DNA of 64,000 bases from Paralimibaculum aggregatum. GTDB lineage: Bacteria; Pseudomonadota; Alphaproteobacteria; Rhodobacterales; Rhodobacteraceae. The stretch spans positions 1 to 64,000 of the forward strand of contig NZ_BSYI01000017.1 in the NCBI RefSeq assembly GCF_030270585.1, written 5' to 3'. The stretch's first letter is position 1. Every line of letters begins with the position of its first letter. The notes beneath the pieces were generated by a model, which searched no databases, was not told the DNA's origin, and saw only the letters and a list, made by a program, of their open reading frames with translations. Positions 1-11,595 of this stretch are shown here, one piece after another. A program made the translations under genes and the position numbers.

Positions 1-2543
<2,543 letters not shown>

Positions 2544-2554
<11 letters not shown>

Positions 2555-3035
2555 GGCGGCGCTCCATGGTCAGGATGTTCCAGCCATCGCGGCGTTCGAG
2601 GCGGACATCGTCGGCGAGGTGCCGGATCAGCGCCCAGCCCCAGCCGCCCTCGGGCAGCGCCGCCGGGTTGCCCGAGGCCAGCGCCGCATCCTGGCCCGGC
2701 GCCGCCGCATCGGCAGGCGGCGGGCCCGCCAGCAGCCGGCCGGGCGGCGGCATGCCGCGATCGGCGACGCGGATCGCGAGCCAGGCACCGCGCAGGCTCA
2801 GCTCGACCCGGATCGGCCGCCCCTGCATGCCGCGATAGCCGTGCTCGACGCAGTTGTTCAGCGCCTCGGCCAGGCAGAGGCGCATTTCCTCGGCCCGGAT
2901 TGCCACGGCGCCCTCGCCCTCCAGCCTGCCGGCCAGCGGCGCGAAGAGCCGCTCCACCGCCGGGCCGATGCATCCGAGCTCGCTGGTGATCTCGACGGCC
3001 GCGCAGGCCCGAAGATCGCAGGCACCGTCCGACAC
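2544..3035 (-). CDS. RsbW-like anti-sigma factor / serine-protein kinase (GHKL ATPase)
   Basis: 163 aa, GTG start preceded by GAGGAGAG. It carries the GHKL ATP-binding signatures of RsbW/SpoIIAB proteins: an N-box ([11 protein letters not shown], residues 57-67), a G1-like ADRGMP (about 91-96) and a C-terminal [14 protein letters not shown]2-like segment. Family members bind a sigma factor or other partner and phosphorylate the STAS antagonist. The gene lies 37 nt after the STAS gene and overlaps the hybrid kinase gene, so the three are probably co-transcribed. No sigma factor gene is visible nearby, so the partner is unknown. Confidence 0.85.
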
Positions 3036-3072
3036 AGGGCTCTCCTCCGCTTCGGGCGAGCCGCGCAGGGGC

Positions 3073-3390
3073 TCACCGCGCCGGCGCGAACTCCCGGATG
3101 CGGAAGACCCCGGTCATCCGCGTGAGGTCGAACACCCGGCGGACCGGCCGGCTGAGCCCTGCCAGCTCCAGCCGCTCGCTTGCGCCGCAATGCTTGAGCA
3201 CGCCGACCAGCGCGCCGAGGCCCGAGCTGTCGATGAACTCGACGGCCCCGAGATCGACCACCAGCCGGCCCGGCACGGCATCGGCCAGGTCGATCAGCGC
3301 CGCCTTGAGATCCGGGGCGACCTCGGCATCGAGCCGCCGCCGCAGCACCCGCGCCACCAGCATGTCGTCGATTTCCCGCGTCTCGATCAT
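3073..3390 (-). CDS. STAS-domain anti-sigma factor antagonist (RsbV-like)
   Basis: 105 aa, one STAS domain. The diagnostic phospho-acceptor loop DSSGLGAL is present at residues 54-61; the serine there is phosphorylated by the RsbW-type kinase and dephosphorylated by the RsbU-type phosphatase in characterised systems. It is the first gene of a leftward operon with the RsbW-like gene and the hybrid kinase, and is divergent from the SpoIIE phosphatase gene, so all components of a partner switch lie together. Confidence 0.88.
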   Translation of the reverse strand: MIETREIDDMLVARVLRRRLDAEVAPDLKAALIDLADAVPGRLVVDLGAVEFIDSSGLGALVGVLKHCGASERLELAGLSRPVRRVFDLTRMTGVFRIREFAPAR

Positions 3391-3545
3391 GCGACCGCTC
3401 CCGTTGGCCTTTCCATCCCGGCAGGGTCGCGCTTCTGGGTTAAGATTTCCCCAATGGGTCGCGAATGCCCCATTAACGATGGCTTAAGCGATCACCGGCA
3501 AGCTGCAGCGAACCGGCCTGCGGGCCAGTCGGAAGGGCGAATGCG

Positions 3546-4850
3546 ATGACCGTGCCATTGGCGGCGACGGGGGCGGGACCGGCGGAGGTGCCCCCGGAGG
3601 CGCCCCTGTCTCGCCGTGTCCTCGTGGCGGACGATTCGAAGACCCAGCGGCTGCTGCTCCGCACCCTCCTGCGCGGCAGGGGATACGAGGTGATCGAGGC
3701 CGACAACGGCCGTGACGCGCTCGCGCTGCTGCGCGCCGAGCCGATCCGCCTGGTGATCTCGGACTGGATCATGCCCGGCCTCACCGGCCCCGAGCTCTGC
3801 CAGCGCCTGCGGGCCGAGACCGCGGCCGACGGGCCGCATGTCTACGTGCTCCTGCTCACCGCCAAGCACGAGCGCGCCGACATCGCCCGCGGGCTCGAGG
3901 CGGGCGCCGACGATTTCCTCACCAAGCCGGTGGACGAGACCGAGCTGATGGCACGGCTGCTGGCGGGGGAACGGATCGTCCGGATGCAGGCCCGGCTGAT
4001 CGCCCAGCGCGCCGAGACCGCCGCCGCCTATGGCCGGCTGAAGGCGGCGCACGAGATGCTCGACCGCGATCTGGCGATGGCGAGCCTCCTGCAGGCCGAG
4101 CTGGTGCCGCCGGCGCTCGGCGCCTGCAACGGCGCGGCCTGCGCGGTGGCCTATCGCGCGGCGGGCCATGTCGGCGGCGACCTTGTCGGCTACTTCCCGA
4201 TCGGGCAGCGCGGAGTGGGTGTCTTCTCGGTGGATGTCTCGGGGCACGGCGTTGCCGCGGCGCTGCGCACGGTGCATCTCGCGCAGCTGCTCAGCGGCGC
4301 CGATCCGGCGGACAACATCGCCTTTCGCGCCGAGGCCGGCGGCCATGCGGTTCGCAGCCCCGCCGAGGTGGTGGCCGAGCTCAACGCGCGGCTGCTGAGC
4401 AGCGGCAAGCACGATCTCTACTTCACCATGGTGCTGGCGGTGATCGATCTCGAGACCGGCGCCACCACCTTCTGCCAGGCCGGGCACACCGCGCCGGCGG
4501 TTCTCGGGGCCGGCGGCAGGGTGCGCTTCCACGGCCGCGGCGGCCCGCCGGTGGGCCTGCTGCCGGACCTGCCCTATTCGGACGAGCACCTCACGCTGGC
4601 CCCCGGCGAGCGGCTGCTGCTCTACTCCGACGGGATCGCCGAGGCGGAGCGGCCGGACGGCACGATGATCGAGGCCGCCGGCCTGGCCCGGCTCATCGGG
4701 CGCGCCGGCGACCGGGCCCCGGATGCGCTGATGCGCGTGCTGATGGAGAGCCTGGCCGAGGAAACCGGCGGTGCCGGCTTCGAGGACGACATCTCCGCCG
4801 TTCTGGTCGAACGCCCGGCCGACGCGCGCGCGCTGCGGCGCGCCGGCTGA
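3546..4850 (+). CDS. Response regulator with PP2C/SpoIIE phosphatase output (RsbU-like)
   Basis: 434 aa. Residues about 23-140 are a canonical receiver domain: acidic pair D29/D30, phospho-acceptor D73 in ISDWIMPG, T105 and K127 (LTKPVD). A helical linker (about 150-190) precedes a SpoIIE/PP2C phosphatase domain, with GGDLVGYF, VDVSGHG and a late EDDISAVL motif supplying the metal-binding aspartates. Such proteins dephosphorylate an RsbV-type STAS protein when their receiver is phosphorylated. Two ATGs lie close together (3541 and 3546); 3546 is in frame. It is divergent from the STAS/RsbW/kinase operon and convergent with the HPt gene. The sequence suggests the hybrid kinase or HPt protein phosphorylates it; this is inference. 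Confidence 0.9.
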   Translation: MTVPLAATGAGPAEVPPEAPLSRRVLVADDSKTQRLLLRTLLRGRGYEVIEADNGRDALALLRAEPIRLVISDWIMPGLTGPELCQRLRAETAADGPHVYVLLLTAKHERADIARGLEAGADDFLTKPVDETELMARLLAGERIVRMQARLIAQRAETAAAYGRLKAAHEMLDRDLAMASLLQAELVPPALGACNGAACAVAYRAAGHVGGDLVGYFPIGQRGVGVFSVDVSGHGVAAALRTVHLAQLLSGADPADNIAFRAEAGGHAVRSPAEVVAELNARLLSSGKHDLYFTMVLAVIDLETGATTFCQAGHTAPAVLGAGGRVRFHGRGGPPVGLLPDLPYSDEHLTLAPGERLLLYSDGIAEAERPDGTMIEAAGLARLIGRAGDRAPDALMRVLMESLAEETGGAGFEDDISAVLVERPADARALRRAG

Positions 4851-4893
4851 GCCCCGGATGGGCCACGGCTTGGGCCCCGGATGAGCCACGGCA

Positions 4894-5316
4894 TCAGGCC
4901 GCCGCCAGCGCCGTGACCCGCTCGAGCTCGGCAAGCGAGACCTCGAGCAGTGCGCCCAGCATGCAGCGCTCCTCGAGCCCGGGCAGCCGCCCTGCCTCCG
5001 CCGCCTTCTCCCAGTGCTGCGCGCAGCGTGCGAAGCCGAGGCAGCCGAGATTGAGCGCCGCGCCCCGCACCGAATGCAGCCGCCGTGCCGCCTCGGCGAC
5101 GTCGCCGCCGGCGATCGCCGCATCGAGCCGCGCGAGATCCTCCGCCGCCTCTGCCCGGAGGCTCGCGCTCAGCTCGCCGACCAGTTCCACCCCATAGCTC
5201 TCGACCAGCTCGCCGATCAGCTCGCGATCCAGCTCGGTCGCCCCCCGCTGCTGCGGCGGCGCCATCGCCGCCCCCGGCCCTGCCCCGTTCTCCAGCCCGA
5301 TCCCGGACTCACCCAT
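4894..5316 (-). CDS. HPt-domain phosphotransfer protein
   Basis: 140 aa from the ATG at 5316, which has GGAGG five nt upstream; an in-frame start at 5355 lacks such a site. A four-helix HPt domain occupies the C-terminal two thirds. The phosphorylatable histidine is H81 in RRLHSVRGAALNLG, with Arg in place of the usual Lys of HxxKG. The first 30 residues are Gly/Ala/Pro-rich and probably disordered. It is likely the shuttle between the hybrid kinase and a receiver such as the one fused to the SpoIIE phosphatase next door. Confidence 0.82.
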   Translation of the reverse strand: MGESGIGLENGAGPGAAMAPPQQRGATELDRELIGELVESYGVELVGELSASLRAEAAEDLARLDAAIAGGDVAEAARRLHSVRGAALNLGCLGFARCAQHWEKAAEAGRLPGLEERCMLGALLEVSLAELERVTALAAA

Positions 5317-5604
5317 GGTCACCTCCACATCACTCCAATCGCCACATCGGATCACGGGAAGACGTTAGCCTGCTAACGGTAATGCGGGCGTTAGGCAGGC
5401 TGGTAAGAAATCCGTAAACGCAACGGTTCGTGAGGCCTCGCCGGAAACCATGACGCGCCCCGATCCACGATACGGCGCCGGTGCACACGGGAAATGGACG
5501 GACGGGATGGCATGAAAACGGTTCGATCCATCAACCAAACCGGTTGACCAGCGGCAAAAGCTGTCCCTTGATGCTCCCGACAAGGCAATAATCGGGAGCG
5601 AATT

Positions 5605-6237
5605 GTGGCTAATCTGAAGCGAGGCGACCAGGGCAACGAGGTCAAGGACCTGCAGAAGAAGCTCAATGCCGTGCCGAAGCTCGGCGTCAAGCTGGTGGTG
5701 GACGGGATTTTCGGGCCGAAGACGGAAGCCGCGGTCAAGAAGTTCCAGAAGCATGTCGAGGTGAAGATCACCGGGGTCTACGACGCCGAGACCCGCAAGC
5801 GCCTCGAGGCCGGTGGCGAGCCGCCGCCGAAGATGACGGTGGAGGACTACAAGAGCCGGCTGGAGAAGAACCAGAAGGTGCTCGAGAACAACCGCAAGGG
5901 CTTCGAGGACCGCAGCAGGGAGCTCGCGGCAGCGCAGAAGACGCTGCAGGAGCTGCTGGCCCGGGCCAAGGCAGCACAGGATACGGTGGCGAAGCTGATC
6001 AACGAGAACAAGGCCTACTTCACCGAGTGGCTCGCCATCGCGCAGAAGATCGCGGCGAATCAGAAGACCTTCGAGACCCTGGCCAAGACCAACCCGGCCA
6101 AGGCGCGCGAGCTGCTCAAGACCATCGAGGCCGATCACAAGCAGGCCGAGAAGGTGCTCGACAGGCTGCGCAAGAACCAGCAGGCGATGATCGACGCCGA
6201 CAAGGACGTGAAGAAGGTCATCGACGCGGTGAGCTGA
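5605..6237 (+). CDS. Peptidoglycan-binding domain protein with coiled-coil C-terminus
   Basis: 210 aa, GTG start with GGGAGCG upstream. Residues about 5-70 form a PG_binding_1 domain (KRGDQGNEVKDLQKKL, then DGIFGPKTEAAVKKFQ). The rest, from about residue 78, is Lys/Glu/Ala-rich and strongly helical, probably a coiled coil. There is no signal peptide or membrane segment, which is odd for a cell-wall binding fold, so its location is uncertain. It stands alone, divergent from the HPt gene and convergent with an SDR gene; a short GC hairpin lies just after its stop. Confidence 0.75.
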   Translation: MANLKRGDQGNEVKDLQKKLNAVPKLGVKLVVDGIFGPKTEAAVKKFQKHVEVKITGVYDAETRKRLEAGGEPPPKMTVEDYKSRLEKNQKVLENNRKGFEDRSRELAAAQKTLQELLARAKAAQDTVAKLINENKAYFTEWLAIAQKIAANQKTFETLAKTNPAKARELLKTIEADHKQAEKVLDRLRKNQQAMIDADKDVKKVIDAVS

Positions 6238-6267
6238 GGGGAGCGCGCGGCGCCCCTGCCGCGCGGC

Positions 6268-6960
<693 letters not shown>

Positions 6961-7135
6961 GCCTGCGCCTCCGCCCTTGCCCGATGTTGCGCCACAGTCT
7001 CGGCCAGCCGCCGGCGGAGGTCAACGCGGCCACCTGACCGCAGGCCGGCGCGCGGGCGGGCGGCTTGCGCGCGGCCGGGGCGGGCCGCTAGGCTGGGATG
7101 CGGCCTCGGGAGCGATGCCGCGCAGGAGGTGCTCC

Positions 7136-7840
7136 ATGACGCCCACCCACCGACGCGCGCTGATCATCGGCGCCGGATCGGGGCTCTCGGCAAGCCTCGC
7201 CCGCCTCTTCGCGGCCAGGGGGCTGGGGGTGGCGCTGGCCGCCCGCGACCCCGGCGATCTCTCGGCGCTGGCGGCGGAGACCGGGGCGAGCCGCCATGCC
7301 TGCGACGCCTCGGATGCCGGGCAGGTCGCGGCGCTCTTCGAGGAACTCGACGAGACCGGCGCGCCGGACGTGCTGGTCTACAACCCCTCCGCCCGGGTGC
7401 GCGGGCCGATCGCCGAACTCGACCCCGCGGCGGTGGCGCAGGCCGTGGCGGTGACCGCGCTCGGGGCCTTCTATGCGGCGCAGCAGGCGGTGCGGCGGAT
7501 GCTGCCGGCGGGCCACGGGGCGGTGCTCCTGACCGGTGCCTCGGCAGGGGTCAAGGGCTATCCGCAGTCCGCCCCCTTCGCGATGGGCAAGTTCGCGCTG
7601 CGCGGGCTGGCGCAGTCGATGGCGCGCGAGCTGCACCCGAGGGGCATCCATGTCGGGCATTTCGTGATCGATGGCGGCATCCGCAGCGCCAGCCGGCCGG
7701 AGCGCAGCGAGGCCCCGGACAGCCCCGACTCGATGCTCGACCCGGATGCCATCGCGCGCAGCTACTGGCACTTCCTCGAGCAGGACCGCAGCGCCTGGGC
7801 CTGGGAGGTCGAGCTGCGCCCCTGGGTCGAGCGGTTCTGA
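7136..7840 (+). CDS. SDR-family protein lacking the catalytic tyrosine
   Basis: 234 aa from the ATG at 7136, which has AGGAGGT upstream; a longer open frame to 6716 is antisense to the neighbouring SDR and is not credible. The Rossmann signature [11 protein letters not shown] lies at residues 12-22 and the active-site Ser region is TGASAG. At the YxxxK position it reads F148-AMGK152, so the catalytic Tyr is replaced by Phe while Lys is kept. The fold is certain; classical SDR chemistry is doubtful. Closest expectation is the uncharacterised subfamily of SDRs annotated only as oxidoreductases. Confidence 0.8.
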   Translation: MTPTHRRALIIGAGSGLSASLARLFAARGLGVALAARDPGDLSALAAETGASRHACDASDAGQVAALFEELDETGAPDVLVYNPSARVRGPIAELDPAAVAQAVAVTALGAFYAAQQAVRRMLPAGHGAVLLTGASAGVKGYPQSAPFAMGKFALRGLAQSMARELHPRGIHVGHFVIDGGIRSASRPERSEAPDSPDSMLDPDAIARSYWHFLEQDRSAWAWEVELRPWVERF

Positions 7841-7985
7841 CCGGCTAAACCGCCGCGGGGCCTTGACCGGAGGCGCCGCAGGGGCTAGGCAGGCGCCTCT
7901 GGATTCACGGGGCCGCAGGGGCGCGCCGCGACCGTTTTTCGGCGCGGTGTCCGGCGGCCCGATCTGCCGAGGAAAGAGCGAGACC

Positions 7986-8270
7986 ATGTCCCGTCGATGC
8001 GAATTGAGCGGCAAGGCCGTGGCCACGGGCCACAAGGTCAGCCATTCCAACATCAAGACCAACCGCCGCTGGCTGCCCAACCTGAACCAGGTGACGCTGC
8101 AGTCCGACGTGCTCGGCCGGTCCTTCCGTTTCCGCGTGGCGGCTGCCGCTCTGCGCACGGTCGACCATCGCGGCGGGCTCGATGCCTTCCTGGTGAAGAG
8201 CGACGACGCGGTGCTCTCGACCCGCGCGCTCAAGGTCAAGAAGCAGGTCGTGGCGGCCCTCGCCAACTGA
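7986..8270 (+). CDS. rpmB: 50S ribosomal protein L28
   Basis: 94 aa, full length for alphaproteobacterial L28. The start [12 protein letters not shown] and the [14 protein letters not shown] segment are characteristic. It is part of the large ribosomal subunit. The ATG has GAGGAAAGAG upstream. It is a single-gene unit; a 7-bp GC hairpin (GCGGGCG with loop ATCTG) follows the stop and may serve as terminator together with the convergent sirtuin gene, though no T-run is present. Confidence 0.97.
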   Translation: MSRRCELSGKAVATGHKVSHSNIKTNRRWLPNLNQVTLQSDVLGRSFRFRVAAAALRTVDHRGGLDAFLVKSDDAVLSTRALKVKKQVVAALAN

Positions 8271-8314
8271 TCGGAGCGGCGGGCGATCTGCGCCCGCCTG
8301 CGCCCCGGCCTCGC

Positions 8315-9019
8315 TCAGGCGCCTCCTCCACCGGCGAGCAGCGCATCGACCCAGGCCGGCACGGTCTCGGTCGCGGGGCCGAGGATCTGCCGCTCGAACA
8401 GCCGGCTGCCCTCGCTCGGCTCGAGGTTGATCTCCAGCGTCTCCGCGCCCTGCGCCGCCGCCTCGTCGACGAAGCCCGCGGCCGGGTAGACCGCGCCCGA
8501 GGTGCCGATCGAGACGAAGAGCGTCGCCGCCGCGAGGCGTGCGAAGATCTCGTCCATGAGATAGGGCATCTCGCCGAACCACACGACATCCGGGCGCACG
8601 GTGCCAGCCGCGCCGCAGGCCGGGCAGGCATCGCCGAGGCCCATGTCCCCGCTCCAGCCCCAGCGGTGCCCGCAGGCCGCGCAGAGCGCCTGCATCAGCT
8701 CGCCATGCATGTGCAGCACCTCCGACGCCCCGCCGCGTTCGTGCAGGTCGTCGATGTTCTGGGTGACCAGCGTCACGCCCGCGCGCGCCCGCTGCAGGCG
8801 TGCCAGCGCCGCATGGGCGGCATTGGGCTCGGCCGCGCGGCAGTTCTGCCGGCGCGCATTGTAGAAGCCGAGCACCAGCTCCGGATCGCGCGCATAGCCT
8901 TGCGGGGTCGCGACATCCTCGAGGTCGTACTGCGACCAGAGCCCGCCCTTGTCGCGGAAGGTGCCGAGGCCGCTCTCGGCCGAGACCCCTGCCCCGGTCA
9001 GGATCACGATGCGCTCCAT
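8315..9019 (-). CDS. cobB: Sirtuin NAD-dependent protein deacylase
   Basis: 234 aa from the ATG at 9019, preceded by GGGAGACGACC; an in-frame start 60 nt upstream lacks family support. It has the NAD-binding GAGVSAESG (10-18), TQNIDDLH (86-93), catalytic H105 in MHGE, a structural zinc site (C113, C116, C132, C135) and FGEMP. Y53 and R56 in FYNARR match the Tyr/Arg pair that lets class III sirtuins such as E. coli CobB and SIRT5 accept succinyl- and malonyl-lysine. It likely removes acyl groups from lysines in cytoplasmic proteins. It is convergent with rpmB. Confidence 0.93.
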   Translation of the reverse strand: MERIVILTGAGVSAESGLGTFRDKGGLWSQYDLEDVATPQGYARDPELVLGFYNARRQNCRAAEPNAAHAALARLQRARAGVTLVTQNIDDLHERGGASEVLHMHGELMQALCAACGHRWGWSGDMGLGDACPACGAAGTVRPDVVWFGEMPYLMDEIFARLAAATLFVSIGTSGAVYPAAGFVDEAAAQGAETLEINLEPSEGSRLFERQILGPATETVPAWVDALLAGGGGA

Positions 9020-9119
9020 GGTCGTCTCCCTGTCGTTGCCGCCCCGGTCCGGGACAAACTGCATGGTTGCATCAGGCAATCGGGTTACCTTAATTTCGCC
9101 TTAATTCAGGGGTGATGCC

Positions 9120-9449
9120 ATGTACAGGGTGAAGCTTCGGGCGATCGGGGACGGGCTGGGTCTTCTGATCTCCGACCGGGATGTGGCGCGGCTCTGCCTC
9201 GGCGACGGGGACGAGCTGGTGATTGCCGAGGTCGTTCGCCGCCCGGCTGTGGACAGCGGCCTCCCCGCCCCTTCGCCGTCGCTGCGGGCGCCGCGCGAGA
9301 GCCCGCTCTTCACCGCCGAGCAGCCGCCCGCGCAGGTCAACGGCGCGCACGCGGCCGCGGGAAGCCCGCCGGAAGCCGCGCCGACCCTGGCCGAGCACCC
9401 CGAGCAGACCGAGCGGGACAAGAGCGCCTTCCGCCGGCTTGCGCGCTGA
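9120..9449 (+). CDS. AbrB/MazE-like DNA-binding domain protein, unpaired
   Basis: 109 aa. The first 45 residues (MYRVKLRAIGDGLGLLISDR, then GDGDELVIAEV) resemble a swapped-hairpin AbrB/SpoVT fold as in MazE antitoxins. The remainder is Pro/Ala-rich and probably disordered. No toxin gene follows: the next gene is the RTX protein 71 nt downstream. It may be an orphan antitoxin-like transcription factor. Confidence in the reading frame is good; function is inference. Confidence 0.6.
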   Translation: MYRVKLRAIGDGLGLLISDRDVARLCLGDGDELVIAEVVRRPAVDSGLPAPSPSLRAPRESPLFTAEQPPAQVNGAHAAAGSPPEAAPTLAEHPEQTERDKSAFRRLAR

Positions 9450-9519
9450 GCCCGCGCTGGCCGCCGGGGGCGGGTCCGGGTTATCCTGACCCCAGCGTCA
9501 GCTGCGGAGGAGCGCGCCC

Positions 9520-11511
9520 ATGACCTTCGACATCCGGATCGACTACCGTTTCGACAGCACCGGCTTCTTCGACGATCCTGCCGTCCGTGCCGCGATGGAG
9601 ACGGCGGCGGCGCTCTGGGAGGCGGTGATCCTTGACGAGTTCGACGACGTGCCCGCGGGGATCTCCTTCGACGTCACCGATCCCTCGAACCGCGGCGCGG
9701 TGCGCACCGTCACGCTGGATGCGCCGATCGACGACCTGGTGGTGTTCGTCGGCGCCGCGCCGCTGACCGGCGAGCTGGGCCTGGCTGGGCCGACCGGCAC
9801 CAGCCTCGACGGCTTCGGTCTCGGCGATCCGCTCGACCTGCGGGTGGCCAGCGATTTCCGCGGCCAGGGTCCGGCCACCGATTTCGAGCCCTGGGCCGGC
9901 AGCATCACCTTCGAGCCCGACGGCAACTGGAGCTTCGCCACCGATGGCCCGGTGCCGGGGATGAACGACTTCGTCACCACCGCCGCGCACGAGATCGGCC
10001 ATGTGCTCGGCATCGGCACGGCGGAGATCTACCGCGTCATGGGCGCCGGCGGGGCGGCGGCGGGGCCCAATGCCGTGGCACTGGTCGGCGCCGGGGGCGT
10101 GCCGCTGGATGCGAGCCTCCACGTCGCCGACGGCTTCGCCGGCGACAGCGTGCTGATGGATCCGATCACCATCACCGGCACCGCCAAGACGGTGACCGAG
10201 ATCGACAAGGCGCTGCTGGCCGATATCGGCTACGAGATCCTCGGTTTCGACACCCAGGGCGCGCCCTTCCCGCTCGCCACCGAGGGGGCGGATGTGCCGC
10301 TGCTCGGCACCGCGGCGGCCGACATGCTCGCGGCGCTCGGCGGCGACGACCTCGTCGACGGCAATGCCGGCGACGACACCATCGACGGCGGTGCCGGCAA
10401 CGACCAGCTCCAGGGCAACGCCGGCGCCGACGAGATCGACGGCGGCGCCGGCGACGACACGATCTTCGGCGGCGCGGGCGGCGATCTGCTGCGCGGCGGG
10501 CCGGGCACCGATATCGTGCTGCTCGAGGGCGGCGCCGACATCTTCGCGGTCGCGCCCGGCGACGGCAGCGCCTCGCTGCAGGATTTCGACCTCGGCGCGG
10601 ACCTCATCCGCGTCTCCACCGGCTTCGGCTTCGCCGATCCGGCAGCGGTGCTGGCGACCGCGAGCAAGCCCTTCTCCAACCTCACGCGGCTGCAGCTCGA
10701 TGCCGGAACCTCGGTCGACATCCTGCACGCGCCGCAGGACGGCACGCCGCTGACCGCCGCGATGCTCGAGATCGCCAGCGTCGGCGGCTCGGACGCGATC
10801 ACCGGAACGCCCGGCAGCGACCCGGCGCTGATCGGCACCGGCGGCGCCGATCTGATCGAGGCGCTGAGCGGCGACGACGTGATCTTCTCCACCACCGGCG
10901 ACGATACCATCGAGGGCGGCCAGGGCGACGACCGCGCGGTCTATGCCGGCACCAGCGCGACGCATCTGCCGAGCCTCGGCGGCGACGGCACGGTGACGCT
11001 GACCACCCCCGAGGGCACCGACCAGCTGCGCGACGTGGAGCGGATCGACCTCGAGGACGGCGACTATCTCTACGACCTCGCCCTCGGCACCGAGGCGGTG
11101 GAGTCCGGCTACCGGCTCTACTCGGCGGGCTTCGCGCGCACGCCGGACGAGGGCGGGCTGCGCTTCTGGGTCGATGCGCTGGCCAGCGGCGCGGTGAGCT
11201 TCGCGCAGGCCGCGGGCTTCTTCATCGACAGCCTGGAATTCGAGGAAAGCTACGGCGTGAGCGGCGCCGATCTGCGTGCCGACGACCCCGCCCAGGCGGT
11301 GATCGACACCTATATCGACGCGCTCTACGTGAACGTGCTCGGCCGCGGGCCGGACGATGGCGGCCGGACCTTCTGGACCGATGCCTTCGCCGCCGGCACC
11401 GCGCCGGAGGCGCTGCTGGTCTTCTTCGCCGACAGCACCGAGAACGTCGAGCGCACGCAGCCGCTGGTGGAGAACGGGGTCTTCGTGCTGGCGGACGATC
11501 TGCTGGTGTGA
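9520..11511 (+). CDS. RTX protein with metalloprotease-like domain and C-terminal DUF4214
   Basis: 663 aa, GGAGGAG upstream of the ATG, no signal peptide. Residues about 1-240 resemble a matrixin/serralysin-type peptidase with HEIGHVLGIG at 157-166; H157, E158 and H161 are present, but the usual third zinc ligand (HExxHxxGxxH) is Thr167. Residues about 270-340 and 440-475 hold glycine/aspartate nonapeptide calcium-binding repeats (GGAGDDTIFGG type). Residues about 525-663 carry two DUF4214-type repeats (RLYSAGFARTPDEGG and NVLGRGPDDGG), ending in GVFVLADDLLV. RTX repeats without a signal peptide imply type I secretion; no transporter is in the window. Activity is uncertain because of the missing ligand. 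Confidence 0.85.
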   Translation: MTFDIRIDYRFDSTGFFDDPAVRAAMETAAALWEAVILDEFDDVPAGISFDVTDPSNRGAVRTVTLDAPIDDLVVFVGAAPLTGELGLAGPTGTSLDGFGLGDPLDLRVASDFRGQGPATDFEPWAGSITFEPDGNWSFATDGPVPGMNDFVTTAAHEIGHVLGIGTAEIYRVMGAGGAAAGPNAVALVGAGGVPLDASLHVADGFAGDSVLMDPITITGTAKTVTEIDKALLADIGYEILGFDTQGAPFPLATEGADVPLLGTAAADMLAALGGDDLVDGNAGDDTIDGGAGNDQLQGNAGADEIDGGAGDDTIFGGAGGDLLRGGPGTDIVLLEGGADIFAVAPGDGSASLQDFDLGADLIRVSTGFGFADPAAVLATASKPFSNLTRLQLDAGTSVDILHAPQDGTPLTAAMLEIASVGGSDAITGTPGSDPALIGTGGADLIEALSGDDVIFSTTGDDTIEGGQGDDRAVYAGTSATHLPSLGGDGTVTLTTPEGTDQLRDVERIDLEDGDYLYDLALGTEAVESGYRLYSAGFARTPDEGGLRFWVDALASGAVSFAQAAGFFIDSLEFEESYGVSGADLRADDPAQAVIDTYIDALYVNVLGRGPDDGGRTFWTDAFAAGTAPEALLVFFADSTENVERTQPLVENGVFVLADDLLV

Positions 11512-11516
11512 GGCGG

Positions 11517-11594
11517 CGCCCCCGCCTCCCCCACCCCTGCACCGTCACGCCCGCGACATCGCGAGCACATGCCCACCCATGGGAGGCGGGGGCG
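11517..11594. repeat. Palindromic intergenic repeat, copy A
   Basis: A 78-nt element between two convergent genes. Its ends are perfect 14-bp inverted repeats (11517-11530 and 11581-11594; outer sequence CGCCCCCGCCTCCC). The interior shares CTCCCCCACCCCTGCACCGT and a CCCACCC-GGGAGGCGG end with the copy at 37554-37630. It resembles a REP-type element and may also end transcription from both sides. Confidence 0.7.
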
Positions 11595-11595
11595 G

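Noticed and set aside
5536-5556. Inverted repeat TCAACC-AAACC-GGTTGA before the peptidoglycan-binding gene
   Set aside because: Six bp is expected by chance; no regulator or conservation to support an operator.
8281-8300. GC hairpin after rpmB as a rho-independent terminator
   Set aside because: Only a 7-bp stem and no T-run; not strong enough to list as a terminator.
10321-10515. Short tandem DNA repeats that could suggest a CRISPR or satellite
   Set aside because: They encode in-frame GGxGxD calcium-binding nonapeptides of the RTX protein; the same holds for 58930-59300.
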